Assembly (NCBI RefSeq): GCF_020858115.1
Contig: NZ_JACYMM010000007.1
Coordinates: 248,901-312,900 of the forward strand
Direction: 5' to 3'
Length of the DNA stretch: 64,000 bases
Source: Janthinobacterium sp. FW305-129
GTDB taxonomy: Bacteria; Pseudomonadota; Gammaproteobacteria; Burkholderiales; Burkholderiaceae_D
Shown: positions 10,175 to 21,149 of the stretch, piece after piece
Layout of the letters: every line of letters begins with the position of its first letter
Position numbering within the stretch: position 1 is the stretch's first letter
Made by a program: the position numbers and the translations under genes
The notes under the pieces: generated by a model
Seen by the model: only the letters and a program-made list of their open reading frames with translations
What the model was told of the DNA's origin: nothing
Database searches by the model: none

Positions 10175-10187
10175 TGGGAGATCAATA

Positions 10188-11108
10188 ATGGCACTGCAAT
10201 CCTTAGATATCCGGCGCCTGTCGGCGACCACGGTGACGCCGCCCCAGGCGCGCAGCCCGGTGACGGGCACCGTGGCCAAGCTGATCGATGTGTCGAAATG
10301 CATCGGCTGCAAGGCTTGCCAGACGGCGTGCATGGAATGGAACGACTTGCGTGACGAAGTCGGCGAAAACCATGGCACCTATGACAATCCGACGGACCTG
10401 ACGCCGCAATCGTGGACGGTGATGCGTTTTGCCGAACACGAAAACAACGACGGCAACCTCGAGTGGCTGATCCGCAAGGATGGCTGCATGCACTGCGAGG
10501 ACCCGGGCTGCCTGAAGGCCTGTCCGGCGCCGGGCGCCATCGTGCAGTACACGAACGGCATCGTGGATTTCCACCAGGAAAACTGCATCGGCTGCGGCTA
10601 CTGCGTGGCCGGCTGTCCTTTCGACGTGCCCCGCATCTCGAAAAAGGACGACCGCGCCTACAAGTGCACCTTGTGCTCGGACCGCGTCGCCGTGGGCCAG
10701 GAACCGGCCTGCGTGAAGACGTGCCCGACGGGCGCCATCGTCTTCGGCACCAAGGAAGACATGAAGGTGCATGCGGAAGAGCGCATCGTTGACCTGAAGT
10801 CGCGCGGCTTTGAAAACGCGGGCCTGTACGATCCGCTGGGCGTGGGCGGCACGCACGTGATGTACGTGCTGCACCATGCCGACAAGCCGAAGCTGTATTC
10901 GAACTTGCCGGAACGCCCGCGCATCAGTCCGATGGTGGGCTTCTGGAAGGGCTGGTCCAAGCCGCTGGCCGTCGCCGGCATGGCGGCCACGGCCCTGGCA
11001 GGCCTGTTCCACTACACGCGTGTCGGTCCGAACGAAGTGAGCAAGGACGAAGAGCACGAGGCGCTGGAAGAGGCCAAGCGCATCCGGGAGGAACAGCATG
11101 AAGCATAG
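10188..11108 (+). CDS. fdoH: Formate dehydrogenase iron-sulfur (beta) subunit
   Basis: A 306-residue electron-transfer subunit that carries electrons from the catalytic subunit to cytochrome b. Four cysteine clusters for four [4Fe-4S] centres are visible: [37 protein letters not shown] and CTLCSDR...CVKTC. A single transmembrane helix near the C-terminus (about residues 262-278, [17 protein letters not shown]) anchors it with its clusters in the periplasm, as in FdnH/FdoH. It has no signal peptide and so is probably co-exported with the Tat-dependent catalytic subunit. It starts 13 bases after fdoG and overlaps the gamma gene by 11 bases, implying coupled translation. Confidence 0.96.
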   Translation: MALQSLDIRRLSATTVTPPQARSPVTGTVAKLIDVSKCIGCKACQTACMEWNDLRDEVGENHGTYDNPTDLTPQSWTVMRFAEHENNDGNLEWLIRKDGCMHCEDPGCLKACPAPGAIVQYTNGIVDFHQENCIGCGYCVAGCPFDVPRISKKDDRAYKCTLCSDRVAVGQEPACVKTCPTGAIVFGTKEDMKVHAEERIVDLKSRGFENAGLYDPLGVGGTHVMYVLHHADKPKLYSNLPERPRISPMVGFWKGWSKPLAVAGMAATALAGLFHYTRVGPNEVSKDEEHEALEEAKRIREEQHEA

Positions 11109-11769
11109 TGAACTTCACGATGGCAAGCTGCGCGACAAGGATGGCAATCCCTTGATCGAGCGCTACAACCCCAATGAGCGCACGAATCACTGGGTCACGG
11201 CCATCACCTTCGTCATGCTGGCCCTGTCCGGGCTGGCCATGTTCCATCCCTCGATGGCGTGGCTGGCGAACCTGTTCGGCGGCGGGCAATGGACGCGCAT
11301 TTTGCATCCGTTTGCCGGCCTGGTGATGTTCGTCTCGTTCGCGATCCTGGTGCTGCGCTTCTGGCACCACAACAAGTTCGAGGACGGCGACAAGCAGTGG
11401 CTGAAACAGATGGACGACGTGCTGCACAACCGCGAGGAAAAGCTTCCGAAGATCGGCAAATACAATGCCGGCCAGAAGATCCTGTTCTTCGTGTTGCTGG
11501 TCAGCATGATCGGCTTGCTGCTGTCGGGCATCGTGATCTGGCGCGCGTATTTCGCGTTCTATTTCCCGATCGACGTGGTGCGCTTTGCCGCTTTGCTGCA
11601 TGCGGGTTGTGCTTTTGCCATCATCTGCGCCATCATCGTGCACATCTACGCGGCGATCTGGGTCAAGGGCTCGATCGGCGCCATGGTGCGCGGCACCGTC
11701 ACCTATGGCTGGGCGCGCAAGCACCATCCGAAGTGGTTTGAGGCGGTGATACGCAACAGCAAGGATTAA
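11098..11769 (+). CDS. fdoI: Formate dehydrogenase cytochrome b556 (gamma) subunit
   Basis: A 223-residue integral membrane diheme cytochrome b. It passes electrons from the beta subunit to quinone. Four hydrophobic helices are visible, with histidines suited as heme ligands, including the NHWVTA segment near residue 30 and [24 protein letters not shown] near the end. The initial [14 protein letters not shown] is a family signature. The gene overlaps the end of fdoH by 11 bases and is followed by a terminator-like hairpin. Confidence 0.95.
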   Translation: MKHSELHDGKLRDKDGNPLIERYNPNERTNHWVTAITFVMLALSGLAMFHPSMAWLANLFGGGQWTRILHPFAGLVMFVSFAILVLRFWHHNKFEDGDKQWLKQMDDVLHNREEKLPKIGKYNAGQKILFFVLLVSMIGLLLSGIVIWRAYFAFYFPIDVVRFAALLHAGCAFAIICAIIVHIYAAIWVKGSIGAMVRGTVTYGWARKHHPKWFEAVIRNSKD

Positions 11770-11801
11770 GCTGCCGTAAGCGATACCCTGCTGCAAGAGC
11801 C

Positions 11802-11833
11802 GGGGCCGGTCCCACAGGATCGGCCCCTTTCTC
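11802..11833 (+). terminator. Terminator-like hairpin after fdoGHI
   Basis: GGGGCCG (11802-11808) pairs with CGGCCCC (11821-11827), followed by TTTCTCTTT. The T run is interrupted, so it may only attenuate transcription into fdhE. Confidence 0.6.
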
Positions 11834-11869
11834 TTTATCGATTAAAATACTTTTACATCCCCTTTCTTG

Positions 11870-12931
11870 ATGGGAACTCCATTGGTACAACGCATTCTTC
11901 AGCCAGGCGAAATCGAAGGCCTGGACCACAACGCGATTCCGCGCCTGCTGCTGCCGCAGCCTGACAGCCTGTTTACGGCGCGCGCCTTGCGCTTGCGCGA
12001 ATTGGCGCAAGGCAATATCAAGGGCATCCCCGTCGACGCGGGCATGCAGGGCTACCTGGTGCTGATGGCCGCGCTGGCCGATGCGCAGGCCGCCGTGGTA
12101 GCCAAACTGGCGCCCGGCGCCGTGCCGGCCGCCGATCCCGACGCGCTGCGCCGCGCGGTCCAGCACCGCATGCCCGTGCTGCCCGTCAGCGGCGCCCGTC
12201 CGCCCGTCTGGCGCGACATCTTTGCCAGCCTGCTCGATGAACTGGCCGCCACGGCCGCACGCCAGCCGGCCCTGTCCGGCGGCCTGACGCAAGTGCTGGC
12301 ACAGCTGCGCGCGCTCGACGCGGCCGCGCTGGACGCCTGCGCCGATGCCGTGCTCGATGAAAACGGCGACAACCTCAATCCCATGCACGCGCCGTTCGTC
12401 GCGGCCGCGCTGCAAATTTTATGGTCGGTGTCGGCCAGCGAACTGCGCGCCGCGCGCGTGCCGGACCTGGAAACGGGCACCCTGTGCCCCGTCTGCGGTT
12501 CGCACCCCGTCGCCAGCGTGATCCGCATCGGCGGCCAGTCGCAGGGCTACCGCTACCTGCACTGCGGCATTTGCGAAAGTGAATGGCATATGGTGCGCGT
12601 AAAATGTTCGACCTGCGAACAGAATGGCAAGATCGCCTACCAGGGCCTCGATGCGGCCGATGCCGCGCCGTTCGACCCGGTGACGGCCAAGGACGAGAAA
12701 TTGCCGAACAAGGCCAACGATCCGAAGAAGGTGGCGCGCGCGGAAACCTGCGACGATTGCCATACCTATCGAAAAGTCTTCAACCAGGAACACGATTACA
12801 ACGTCGAGCCCCTGGCCGACGACCTGGCCAGCCTGATGCTCGACCTGCTGGTGGGCGAAGCGGGCTACCAGCGCGCCAGCGGCAATCCGCTGCTGTGGCT
12901 GGGGAAGAGCGAACCCCAGGGCGCAGCCTGA
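11870..12931 (+). CDS. fdhE: Formate dehydrogenase accessory protein FdhE
   Basis: A cytoplasmic rubredoxin-like protein needed for the activity or Tat-linked assembly of membrane formate dehydrogenases. The 353-residue product has three paired CxxC sites in its C-terminal half: CPVCGSHP, CGICESEW and CSTCEQNGK. A fourth, CDDCHTYRK, follows. These form the FdhE zinc/iron-binding region. The ATG at 11870 is used here; an in-frame TTG at 11867 would add one residue. The stop overlaps the selA start, linking dehydrogenase assembly to selenocysteine synthesis in one operon. The partner sulfur-transfer protein FdhD is not in this window. Confidence 0.94.
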   Translation: MGTPLVQRILQPGEIEGLDHNAIPRLLLPQPDSLFTARALRLRELAQGNIKGIPVDAGMQGYLVLMAALADAQAAVVAKLAPGAVPAADPDALRRAVQHRMPVLPVSGARPPVWRDIFASLLDELAATAARQPALSGGLTQVLAQLRALDAAALDACADAVLDENGDNLNPMHAPFVAAALQILWSVSASELRAARVPDLETGTLCPVCGSHPVASVIRIGGQSQGYRYLHCGICESEWHMVRVKCSTCEQNGKIAYQGLDAADAAPFDPVTAKDEKLPNKANDPKKVARAETCDDCHTYRKVFNQEHDYNVEPLADDLASLMLDLLVGEAGYQRASGNPLLWLGKSEPQGAA

Positions 12932-14348
12932 TGAAGACAGAGCAGACCGTGCGCCTGCCGTCGGTGGACCGCATCCTGGGCGACGGGGATTGCCTGGCCC
13001 TGATCGCCGAATACGGCCGCGTGCAGACCCTGGACTGCGCGCGCGCCGTGCTGGCCGAATTGCGCACGGCCATGCTGGCCGGGGCGGGTTTTGGTAACTT
13101 CGGCGAGGAGGGCGCATCGATTGTCGCCATCGTCGCGCAAATGGGCGAGCGTCTGCAGGCGCAGTCGCGCCCGCAGCTGCGCGCCGTGTTCAACCTGACG
13201 GGCACCGTGCTGCACACGAATCTGGGCCGCGCGCTGCTGCCCGACGCCGCCGTGCAAGCCGTGGTGGAAGCGCTGCAGTGGCCGATGAACCTGGAATTCG
13301 ACCTGGAAACGGGCAAGCGGGGCGACCGCGACGACCTGGTCGAGGAACTGCTGCGCGAACTGACGGGGGCCGAAGCGGCCACCATCGTCAACAACAACGC
13401 GGCCGCCGTGCTGCTGATGCTGAACACTCTGGCACAGAATAAAGAGGTCGTCGTCTCGCGCGGCGAGCTGGTGGAAATCGGCGGCGCCTTCCGCATCCCC
13501 GACGTGATGACGCGCGCGGGCGCCGTGCTGCGCGAAGTGGGCAGCACCAACCGCACGCACCTGGCCGATTACGCGAACGGGATCAACGAGCACACAAGCC
13601 TGCTGATGAAGGTCCATTGCAGCAATTACGCGATTACGGGTTTCACGAAAAGCGTGGAGCTGGACGAACTGGTGCCGCTGGCGGCACAGCATGGCGTGCC
13701 GACGGCCGTGGACCTGGGCAGCGGCACCCTCGTTGATCTGGCGCAATACGGGCTGCCGCATGAAACGACGGTGCGCGAAACCATCGCGGCCGGCGCCGAC
13801 CTGGTGACCTTCAGCGGCGACAAATTGCTCGGTGGTCCGCAGTGCGGCGTCATCGTCGGCCGCGCCGACCTGATCGCCAGGATCAAGCGCAACCCATTGA
13901 AACGCGCGCTGAGGGTCGGCAAGCTGACATTGGCCGCATTGGCTCCCGTGCTGCAGCTGTACCGCGCGCCCGACTTGCTGGCCGACCGTTTGACCACCTT
14001 GCGCCTGTTGACGCGCCCGGCCGCCGCCATGCGCGCGCAGGCCGAGCAACTGCTGCCGCAGTTGCAGCAGGTGCTGGGAAAATCGTACGCCGTCACGGCT
14101 GAAGCCATGAAAAGCCAGATCGGCAGCGGCGCCTTGCCCGTCGACCAGCTGCCCAGCTTTGGCCTGGCCATCCGCAGCGCCCCTGGCGCGCGCCTGAGCA
14201 ATCCATTGGGAGCGCTGGAACAGCGCCTGCGCGCCTTGCCGCGGCCCGTGATCGGCCGTATCGGCCAGGATACGCTGTGGCTGGACCTGCGCTGCCTGGA
14301 AGCGGCGCACGAAACGGCCTTCATCGCGCAGCTGGCCGGGTTGACGGC

Positions 14349-14352
<4 letters not shown>
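12931..14352 (+). CDS. selA: L-seryl-tRNA(Sec) selenium transferase
   Basis: A PLP enzyme that converts Ser-tRNA(Sec) to Sec-tRNA(Sec) with selenophosphate. The 473-residue product has the family-typical N-terminal LPSVDRIL, the [14 protein letters not shown] segment and the PLP lysine in [10 protein letters not shown] (K298; E. coli SelA K295). The start is the ATG at 12931, which overlaps the last base of fdhE. An upstream in-frame extension covers fdhE and is not real. The stop overlaps the selB start (ATGA), so translation is coupled. Selenophosphate synthetase (selD) is not in the window. Confidence 0.97.
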
Positions 14353-16304
<1,952 letters not shown>

Positions 16305-16316
16305 CTCTGGCACCGC

Positions 16317-16412
16317 GGAAAGCACACTCATCCGGTGATGTGGCCGGGCTTCAAACCCGGTGGAGGGCGTCAGACGTTCTCCCGTAGGTTCGACTCCTAC
16401 TGTTTTCCGCCA
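16317..16412 (+). tRNA. selC: tRNA-Sec (UCA), selenocysteine tRNA
   Basis: A 96-nt tRNA with the long selenocysteine architecture. It has the 8-bp acceptor GGAAAGCA/TGTTTTCC (one G-U pair), a long D stem, and anticodon loop CTTCAAA giving UCA. A large variable arm follows (about 16358-16380), then T loop TTCGACT and encoded CCA. It follows selB by 12 bases and probably shares its transcript. This completes the decoding set in one place. Confidence 0.96.
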
Positions 16413-16585
16413 GTTATTTTTCTCGCCATTTTCCCCTCGCATGTTCGTTCCCAGCGTTGGCCCTGAGCCACGTTACGGAAAAATAATGGTTTATTTGGCA
16501 ACCTTTGGCGATGGCCGGTGGGGGCCGATGTTACCATCCTGCAGGTGGCAGGGGCGCGTATTCCCTGTGGTAGAAGAAGGCAAGC

Positions 16586-17299
16586 ATGAAACAAGCAAGC
16601 ATGGCATGGCTGCTGGCAGTGGCGCTGCTGATGCCGGTGCTGGCCGTGGCGGCCGGCCTGCGCATCGTCGGCGAGCATTTGCCGCCATCGAGCATGATGG
16701 AAGGCAATGTCGTCGTGGGACGTGAAACGCTGAAGGTGCGCGAGATCATGGCGCGCGCCGGCATCGGCTATACGATGGAACTGCTGCCGTGGAAACGCGC
16801 GTATGCGCAGGCGTTGCGCGAGCCTGATACCTGCATCTTTTCCACCACGCGCACGCAAGAGCGCGAAGCGCAGTTTCGCTGGATCGGCCCCTTGAATGAA
16901 GCGGAATGGATACTGTATGGCCTGGCCGAGCGGCATCTGGCGCTGCGCACCCTGGCCGATGCGCGCGGCCTGGTGATCGGCACGGTGCTGGGCGACGCGC
17001 GCGACGACTACCTGCGCCAGCACGGCATGAACGTGGCGCCCGTCACGCAGGAGTGGCTCAATCCGCAAAAGCTGCTGCTGGGGCGCATCGACCTGTGGGC
17101 TGTCGGCCTGGCGGTGGGCAGCAAGCCTTTCGTCGGCAAGGAGTGGGAGGGCAAGGTGGTGCCGCTGCTGACTTTTAACCGCGTGCAGACTTACCTGGCC
17201 TGCAACCTCAAGGTGCCCGAGGCGCAGGTGGCGGCCATGCAGCGCGCGGCAGCCGCCATGCGCCGCGATGGCAGCATGGCGCGCGAGCATATTCGCTGA
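16586..17299 (+). CDS. Periplasmic solute-binding protein, family 3-like
   Basis: A 237-residue secreted protein. A signal peptide covers about residues 1-22 (LLAVALLMPVLAVAAG). The fold signs are those of amino-acid-binding-type proteins: LRIVGEHLPPSSM near the start, ELLPWKRAYAQALREPDTCIFSTTRT in lobe 1, and a hinge near GLVIGTVLGDARDDYL. No permease or ATPase gene is adjacent, so it may act as an orphan sensor or feed a distant transporter. It converges on the signalling operon that follows, 14 bases away. Confidence 0.82.
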   Translation: MKQASMAWLLAVALLMPVLAVAAGLRIVGEHLPPSSMMEGNVVVGRETLKVREIMARAGIGYTMELLPWKRAYAQALREPDTCIFSTTRTQEREAQFRWIGPLNEAEWILYGLAERHLALRTLADARGLVIGTVLGDARDDYLRQHGMNVAPVTQEWLNPQKLLLGRIDLWAVGLAVGSKPFVGKEWEGKVVPLLTFNRVQTYLACNLKVPEAQVAAMQRAAAAMRRDGSMAREHIR

Positions 17300-17313
17300 T
17301 TCATTGCGCTGAT

Positions 17314-18054
17314 TCAGCTCTCCAGCCACTGGCGCACGCAGTTGCGTCCTTCGCGCTTGGCCTGGTACAGGGCCTGGTCGGCATGGCTGTAGGCCGTCTC
17401 GAAGGCCGTGCCGGCGCGGTTCCAGCTCAGGCCCACGCTGACGGTGATGGCGCGCGTGATGGGCGCCGCATGGCGCTGGCGGCCGACCGTCTCGCAGATG
17501 CGCTGCGCCACTTGCGCCGCGTCGTCGCGCGAGGAGGTGGGCCAGACCACGGAAAACTCTTCGCCGCCGACCCGGCCGATGGCCGTTTCCTGTCCCAACA
17601 ACCCTTTTAAACAGTCCACCACGGCCTGGATCACGCCGTCGCCGGCCGGGTGGCCGAAGTCGTCGTTGACCTGCTTGAACAGGTCGATGTCGAGCACGAT
17701 CAGGGCCATGTCGCCCTGCGCCAGGCAGCGCGACGCGTGGTCGATCACGGCGCCGCGGTTCAGGGCGCCCGTCAGCGGATCGTGCGTGGCGCGGTATTCG
17801 AGCTGGCCGGCCAGCGTCTGCAACTGCCGGTTCAGCAGATGCATGTCGCGTTCGGCGCGGTCGCTGCGGCCGATCAGCCGGCGCGTTTCGCGCATCAGCC
17901 GCTCGTAGTGAACGATCAGCTCACCGAGCACGCGGCGCTGCGCCTCGCCGCTGGCGTGAAGGTCGGCGTGCATGCGGCGCGCGGCAGCCAGCGCGGCCGC
18001 TTCCACGGTGAACAGGTCGGGTTCCAGTCCGGACTCGGAGAGGGCGGCGTGCAT
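17314..18054 (-). CDS. siaD: Diguanylate cyclase, SiaD-like
   Basis: A soluble 246-residue c-di-GMP synthase. An N-terminal helical coiled-coil region (about 1-85) precedes a GGDEF domain beginning at RATHDPLTGALNR. The active loop is GGEEF, a functional variant. At the usual inhibitory I-site position five residues upstream I read GQET in place of RxxD, so product inhibition is probably absent. It is the last gene of a four-gene operon in the order of Pseudomonas aeruginosa siaABCD, three bases after siaC. In that system SiaC binds and activates SiaD when SiaC is dephosphorylated. Name assigned from context plus domain. Confidence 0.88.
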   Translation of the reverse strand: MHAALSESGLEPDLFTVEAAALAAARRMHADLHASGEAQRRVLGELIVHYERLMRETRRLIGRSDRAERDMHLLNRQLQTLAGQLEYRATHDPLTGALNRGAVIDHASRCLAQGDMALIVLDIDLFKQVNDDFGHPAGDGVIQAVVDCLKGLLGQETAIGRVGGEEFSVVWPTSSRDDAAQVAQRICETVGRQRHAAPITRAITVSVGLSWNRAGTAFETAYSHADQALYQAKREGRNCVRQWLES

Positions 18055-18057
18055 GTC

Positions 18058-18456
18058 CTAGCTGCCCTGCACGGGATGGTCGTGGAAGTCGAGCGCCGTG
18101 AAGTCCTGCTGCAGCTCCTGGCCGAATTCCAGGATGGTGTCGTCATCCTCGTCGTGATACCAGTTCAGGCGCACCTGGTTGCCGTCCGCGGCCGCCTGGT
18201 TCAGGGTGTCGAACAGGGTAAACAGCATCTTCGTGCTGGAGCTGTTGAAGTAGGCCAGCGAGACGTTGACGGTGATGGCCGCTTCGTTGCAGCCAGCCAG
18301 GTAGGCGCGCACCGCGGCGATCAGCGGGCCATAGAAGGCGGCCGCGTTTTCCGGGTACGACTCGCCCTTGATCGACAGGGTGTGCTGCTCGAAACGGAAG
18401 TCGATTTCGGGCGAACTCGGGGTCGCGGCGATGAACAGTGGTGACGGTAATTGCAT
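18058..18456 (-). CDS. siaC: SiaC-family regulatory phosphoprotein (DUF1987)
   Basis: A 132-residue protein with the DUF1987 pattern. It has an RFEQHTLSIKGESYPENAAAF-type front and a VSLAYFNSSSTKML segment. The threonine or serine in that region is the switch residue in SiaC. In the known system it is phosphorylated by SiaB, dephosphorylated by SiaA, and in the free form activates the diguanylate cyclase SiaD. The ATG has an AGGAA site. It lies 22 bases after siaB and 3 bases before siaD. Confidence 0.87.
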   Translation of the reverse strand: MQLPSPLFIAATPSSPEIDFRFEQHTLSIKGESYPENAAAFYGPLIAAVRAYLAGCNEAAITVNVSLAYFNSSSTKMLFTLFDTLNQAAADGNQVRLNWYHDEDDDTILEFGQELQQDFTALDFHDHPVQGS

Positions 18457-18478
18457 ATGCTTTCCTGAGTCGGCTCTT

Positions 18479-19036
18479 TCAAATGATGGCTTTGATGCAG
18501 AAGATGGTGTGGCCAGGCTCCTGTGGATCCTGGACGAATTCGAATTCCAGCGGTTCGCTGGCGTCGCGTGCCATGGTGAGGAACCCCAGGCCCGCGCCCT
18601 TGCTGTCGGACGGCGCTTCCTCGCGCAGGGCCTTCTTGTAGGCGAGGCGGATTTCGTCCATCGTCATGGTGTGCAGCGGTTCCAGGCGGGCGCGGATCTG
18701 CGCCACGTTGTCCGTCGAGACGGGGTTGGCGCACAGCAGAAAAAAGCTGTCGCCGCGCGTGCCGATGCAGAACGAGCCGCGCCGCATCTGCTGGTCCAGC
18801 TGCGCATCGGGCGTCAGGCTGTCGGCCGAATAATGCATGATGTTTTGCGACATCTCAATGAACGAGGAAAAAATGCGCCGCCGCGTGGGCCCGGCCGCGC
18901 CGGCCGTATCGAGGCGCGCCTTGATGGTCTCGGAAATGGCGCTGACCACGTGCTGCGAGAAATAGCCCACGTAAAAAAAGATGATGTTGCGCTTGCGCGC
19001 CACGTCCCAAAACTCGTTGAATTCTTCGTACAGCAC
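18479..19036 (-). CDS. siaB: SiaB-family protein kinase
   Basis: A 185-residue protein resembling the SiaB/DUF6272 family, an anti-sigma-factor-like kinase that phosphorylates SiaC. Visible features are the N-terminal FFYVGYFSQHVVSAISETIK helix and SFIEMSQNIMHYS, where an N-box-like asparagine sits. Near the end is DSKGAGLGFLTMARDAS, a short glycine-rich ATP lid. The start is a GTG at 19036 with an AGGAG site seven bases upstream. The assignment rests on family pattern and operon order. Confidence 0.83.
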   Translation of the reverse strand: MLYEEFNEFWDVARKRNIIFFYVGYFSQHVVSAISETIKARLDTAGAAGPTRRRIFSSFIEMSQNIMHYSADSLTPDAQLDQQMRRGSFCIGTRGDSFFLLCANPVSTDNVAQIRARLEPLHTMTMDEIRLAYKKALREEAPSDSKGAGLGFLTMARDASEPLEFEFVQDPQEPGHTIFCIKAII

Positions 19037-19100
19037 GTGCGTGCTCCTGGCTAGCCGGTGACCCGGTTTCTTGTTGATAAGGTGGCTCGATGGCGCCCGA

Positions 19101-20336
19101 CTACAGGCGAAAACAGAAAAAGGTCAGGTCGTCGCGGCGCGGCTGTTTTCCCTGCCATGCCGCGCTGTCCCGCAGCAGCGCGGCCGCCACGTCGCCGGCG
19201 GGAGCGTCGCGCCGCGCCAGCAGCTGCTCGCGCATGCGCCGCTTGCCGTAGGCGATGTCGCGTGCGCCGCCGATCTGGTCGAGCAAGCCGTCGGTGGTGA
19301 GGAACAGCAGGCTGCCGGCGGGGATGGCCAGCGTCTCGTTGTGCCAGCAGTAGCCGGCCGGCGTGTCGACGTAGCCCACGCCCATGCGCGCGCCATCGAT
19401 GGCGCGCACGGCCTCTTCGCCGGGCGCCACCACGTACAGCGCCAGTTTCGCCCCCGCGAAACGCAGGCTGGCGCTGGCCGTGTCGTAGGCGAGGAAGGCG
19501 CAATCCATGCCGTCGTTCGAGCCGGCATGGCCGGCGTGGCCGCTGCTGGCGCCATCCTGCCCCAGCAAGGTCTTGATGGCGCGGCTGACGGCGCCGATCA
19601 GGGCGGCCGGATCGCGCGGCCCCAGTTCGCGCAGTGCCTGGCTCAGGGCCGACGAGGCGATCAGGGTCATGAAGGCGCCCGGCACGCCGTGGCCGGTGCA
19701 GTCGGCGATGGCGGCAAACCAGCCGCCCGCGTGGCGCTCGAAGAAGTAAAAATCGCCGCCGACGACGTCGCGCGGCTGCCATTCCAGGTACGCGTCGGGC
19801 AGGGTGGCGCGCAATTCCGCATCGGAGGTGCGCAGCCGGGCGCGCTGGATCACGCTGGCGTAATCGATGCTGTGCATGATCTGCCGGTTCTTTTCCGCCT
19901 GCATGGTGGCGACCACGTTCATCAGCTGCAAGCCGAAGCCCACGCCGGCCAGCGCGCCATCCTCGGTGATGATGAAGCCGTCGGCCAGCGCCTTCTCGCC
20001 CGCTTCCACGGCGCGGAAGGTGAGGTCTTCGATGCTCATGGCGCCGTCGACGATCAGCGGTTCCTTGTCCATGAAGGCAATGCAGCTCTTCTTGCCGTAC
20101 ACCTCGTGATAGAAGGGCTTGGACATCTGCGACATGAAGATATTGCGGCTGATCAAGCCGATGGGCTTTTGCTGTTCCGTGACGGGCAAGCTCATCATGT
20201 CGCGCCGCTCCGTGAACAGTTCCAGCACGGCGAAATTGCTGGCGTCGGCCTGCACGGATTCCGTGGGAATGCACAGGTCAGACGCCACGGACGTGCGATA
20301 ACGGGGAAGATGCAATCGAGAAGCGTTGAACTCCAC
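19101..20336 (-). CDS. siaA: PP2C/SpoIIE-type phosphatase with N-terminal CBS-like region, SiaA position
   Basis: First gene of the operon. The C-terminal half (about residue 190 on) is a SpoIIE/PP2C phosphatase, shown by PRDVVGGDFYFFE, DCTGHGVPGAFMT and the final FLTTDGLLDQ and RDDLTFFCFRL. It should dephosphorylate SiaC. P. aeruginosa SiaA has two membrane helices and a HAMP domain; this protein has no hydrophobic segment. Instead residues about 20-150 look like a CBS pair, with the repeated QKPIGLISRNIFM and FIITEDGALAGVGFG patterns, so input is probably cytoplasmic. I use the GTG at 20336 because AAAGG sits eight bases upstream. An in-frame TTG at 20396 is possible. Confidence 0.84.
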   Translation of the reverse strand: MEFNASRLHLPRYRTSVASDLCIPTESVQADASNFAVLELFTERRDMMSLPVTEQQKPIGLISRNIFMSQMSKPFYHEVYGKKSCIAFMDKEPLIVDGAMSIEDLTFRAVEAGEKALADGFIITEDGALAGVGFGLQLMNVVATMQAEKNRQIMHSIDYASVIQRARLRTSDAELRATLPDAYLEWQPRDVVGGDFYFFERHAGGWFAAIADCTGHGVPGAFMTLIASSALSQALRELGPRDPAALIGAVSRAIKTLLGQDGASSGHAGHAGSNDGMDCAFLAYDTASASLRFAGAKLALYVVAPGEEAVRAIDGARMGVGYVDTPAGYCWHNETLAIPAGSLLFLTTDGLLDQIGGARDIAYGKRRMREQLLARRDAPAGDVAAALLRDSAAWQGKQPRRDDLTFFCFRL

Positions 20337-20495
20337 AGCGGCTACCTTTACATGACGATCGGACCCTTGTTGTCGCGAGAGCAAGGCGACTGACAAACAG
20401 GCAATACCATCATGGTAGCCGCTGAATATGACGGCTTGATTACCGGCTTGTCAAAACCGTATGCAAGATGGCTGCAAGGCAATCCATTGCCGGAC

Positions 20496-21086
20496 CTACA
20501 GGCGCCGCGCCAGCGCCTGCGCCTGTTCCAGCCAGCGCGTGCGCTGCGCTTCGGTGGAATCGATCATGGGGCCGAAACTGGCCACCTTGACGGGCTTGAC
20601 GCCGCAAAATTCCAGGGTCGTCTTGCGCAGCTGGTGGATGCCGGGCATGTGGTAGACCCAGCGGAAGTACCAGGGCGGCGTATCCATCGCCACCAGCAGC
20701 TGCGCCGTGCGGCCCTTCAGCAGCTGCGCCGGGAAAGCCTTGCCGGGGCGATATTTGAAGGCAAAGCCGGGCAGGAAGATGCGGTCGACGAAACCTTTCA
20801 GCAGGGCCGGCGCGCCGCCCCACCAGATCGGGTAGGCGAACACCAGGTGTTCTGCCCAGCTGATGGCTTCCTGCGCGGCCAGCAAGTCCGGCTCCAGCGG
20901 CTGCACCTGGCGGTAGCCTTCATGCAGGTTCTGGTCGAAGTCCAGCTGGCCCAGGCGCAGCTCGCGCACGCTGTGGCCTGCGCTGCGGGCGGTGGCGGCG
21001 TAGGCCTCGGCCAGGGCGGCGCAAAAGCTGTCGCTGGACGGATGGCCGAGGAGAATTAAAATGCGCTTCGGTGTAATTTTGCTCAT
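20496..21086 (-). CDS. NAD(P)H-dependent oxidoreductase, flavodoxin-fold (MdaB/NQO-like)
   Basis: A 196-residue soluble FMN/FAD quinone reductase-like enzyme. It begins with the flavin-binding strand-loop RILILLGHPSSDSFCAALAE. It also has the family motif AEHLVFAYPIWWGGAPALLKGFVDRIFLPGFAF, which contacts flavin and forms the active-site rim. The likely reaction is two-electron reduction of quinones or electrophiles. It lies 59 bases downstream of a merR-type gene in the same orientation and has a MerR-type stretched promoter between them, so it is very likely the target of that regulator. Confidence 0.88.
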   Translation of the reverse strand: MSKITPKRILILLGHPSSDSFCAALAEAYAATARSAGHSVRELRLGQLDFDQNLHEGYRQVQPLEPDLLAAQEAISWAEHLVFAYPIWWGGAPALLKGFVDRIFLPGFAFKYRPGKAFPAQLLKGRTAQLLVAMDTPPWYFRWVYHMPGIHQLRKTTLEFCGVKPVKVASFGPMIDSTEAQRTRWLEQAQALARRL

Positions 21087-21117
21087 GCTGCAGGCTTTCC
21101 GTTAAAGAAGAGCTTGC

Positions 21118-21149
21118 ATGCTAAAGCCTGCCCTTAGTGGCAGAGTCAA
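21118..21149 (-). promoter_or_regulatory. MerR-type promoter with stretched spacer
   Basis: Read on the minus strand: -35 TTGACT (21144-21149), palindrome CTGCCACTAAGGGCAG (21128-21143), -10 TAGCAT (21118-21123). The spacer is 19-20 bases rather than 17, with a dyad between the boxes, as in MerR, ZntR and SoxR targets where the activator untwists DNA. The -35 box overlaps the merR stop codon at 21146. Confidence 0.72.

Noticed and set aside
7088..10378. A 1096-codon open frame antisense to fdoG
   Set aside because: It is the shadow of a GC-rich gene with strong third-position bias. The plus strand encodes a clear formate dehydrogenase; the antisense product is Arg/His/Gln-rich and has no recognisable domain.
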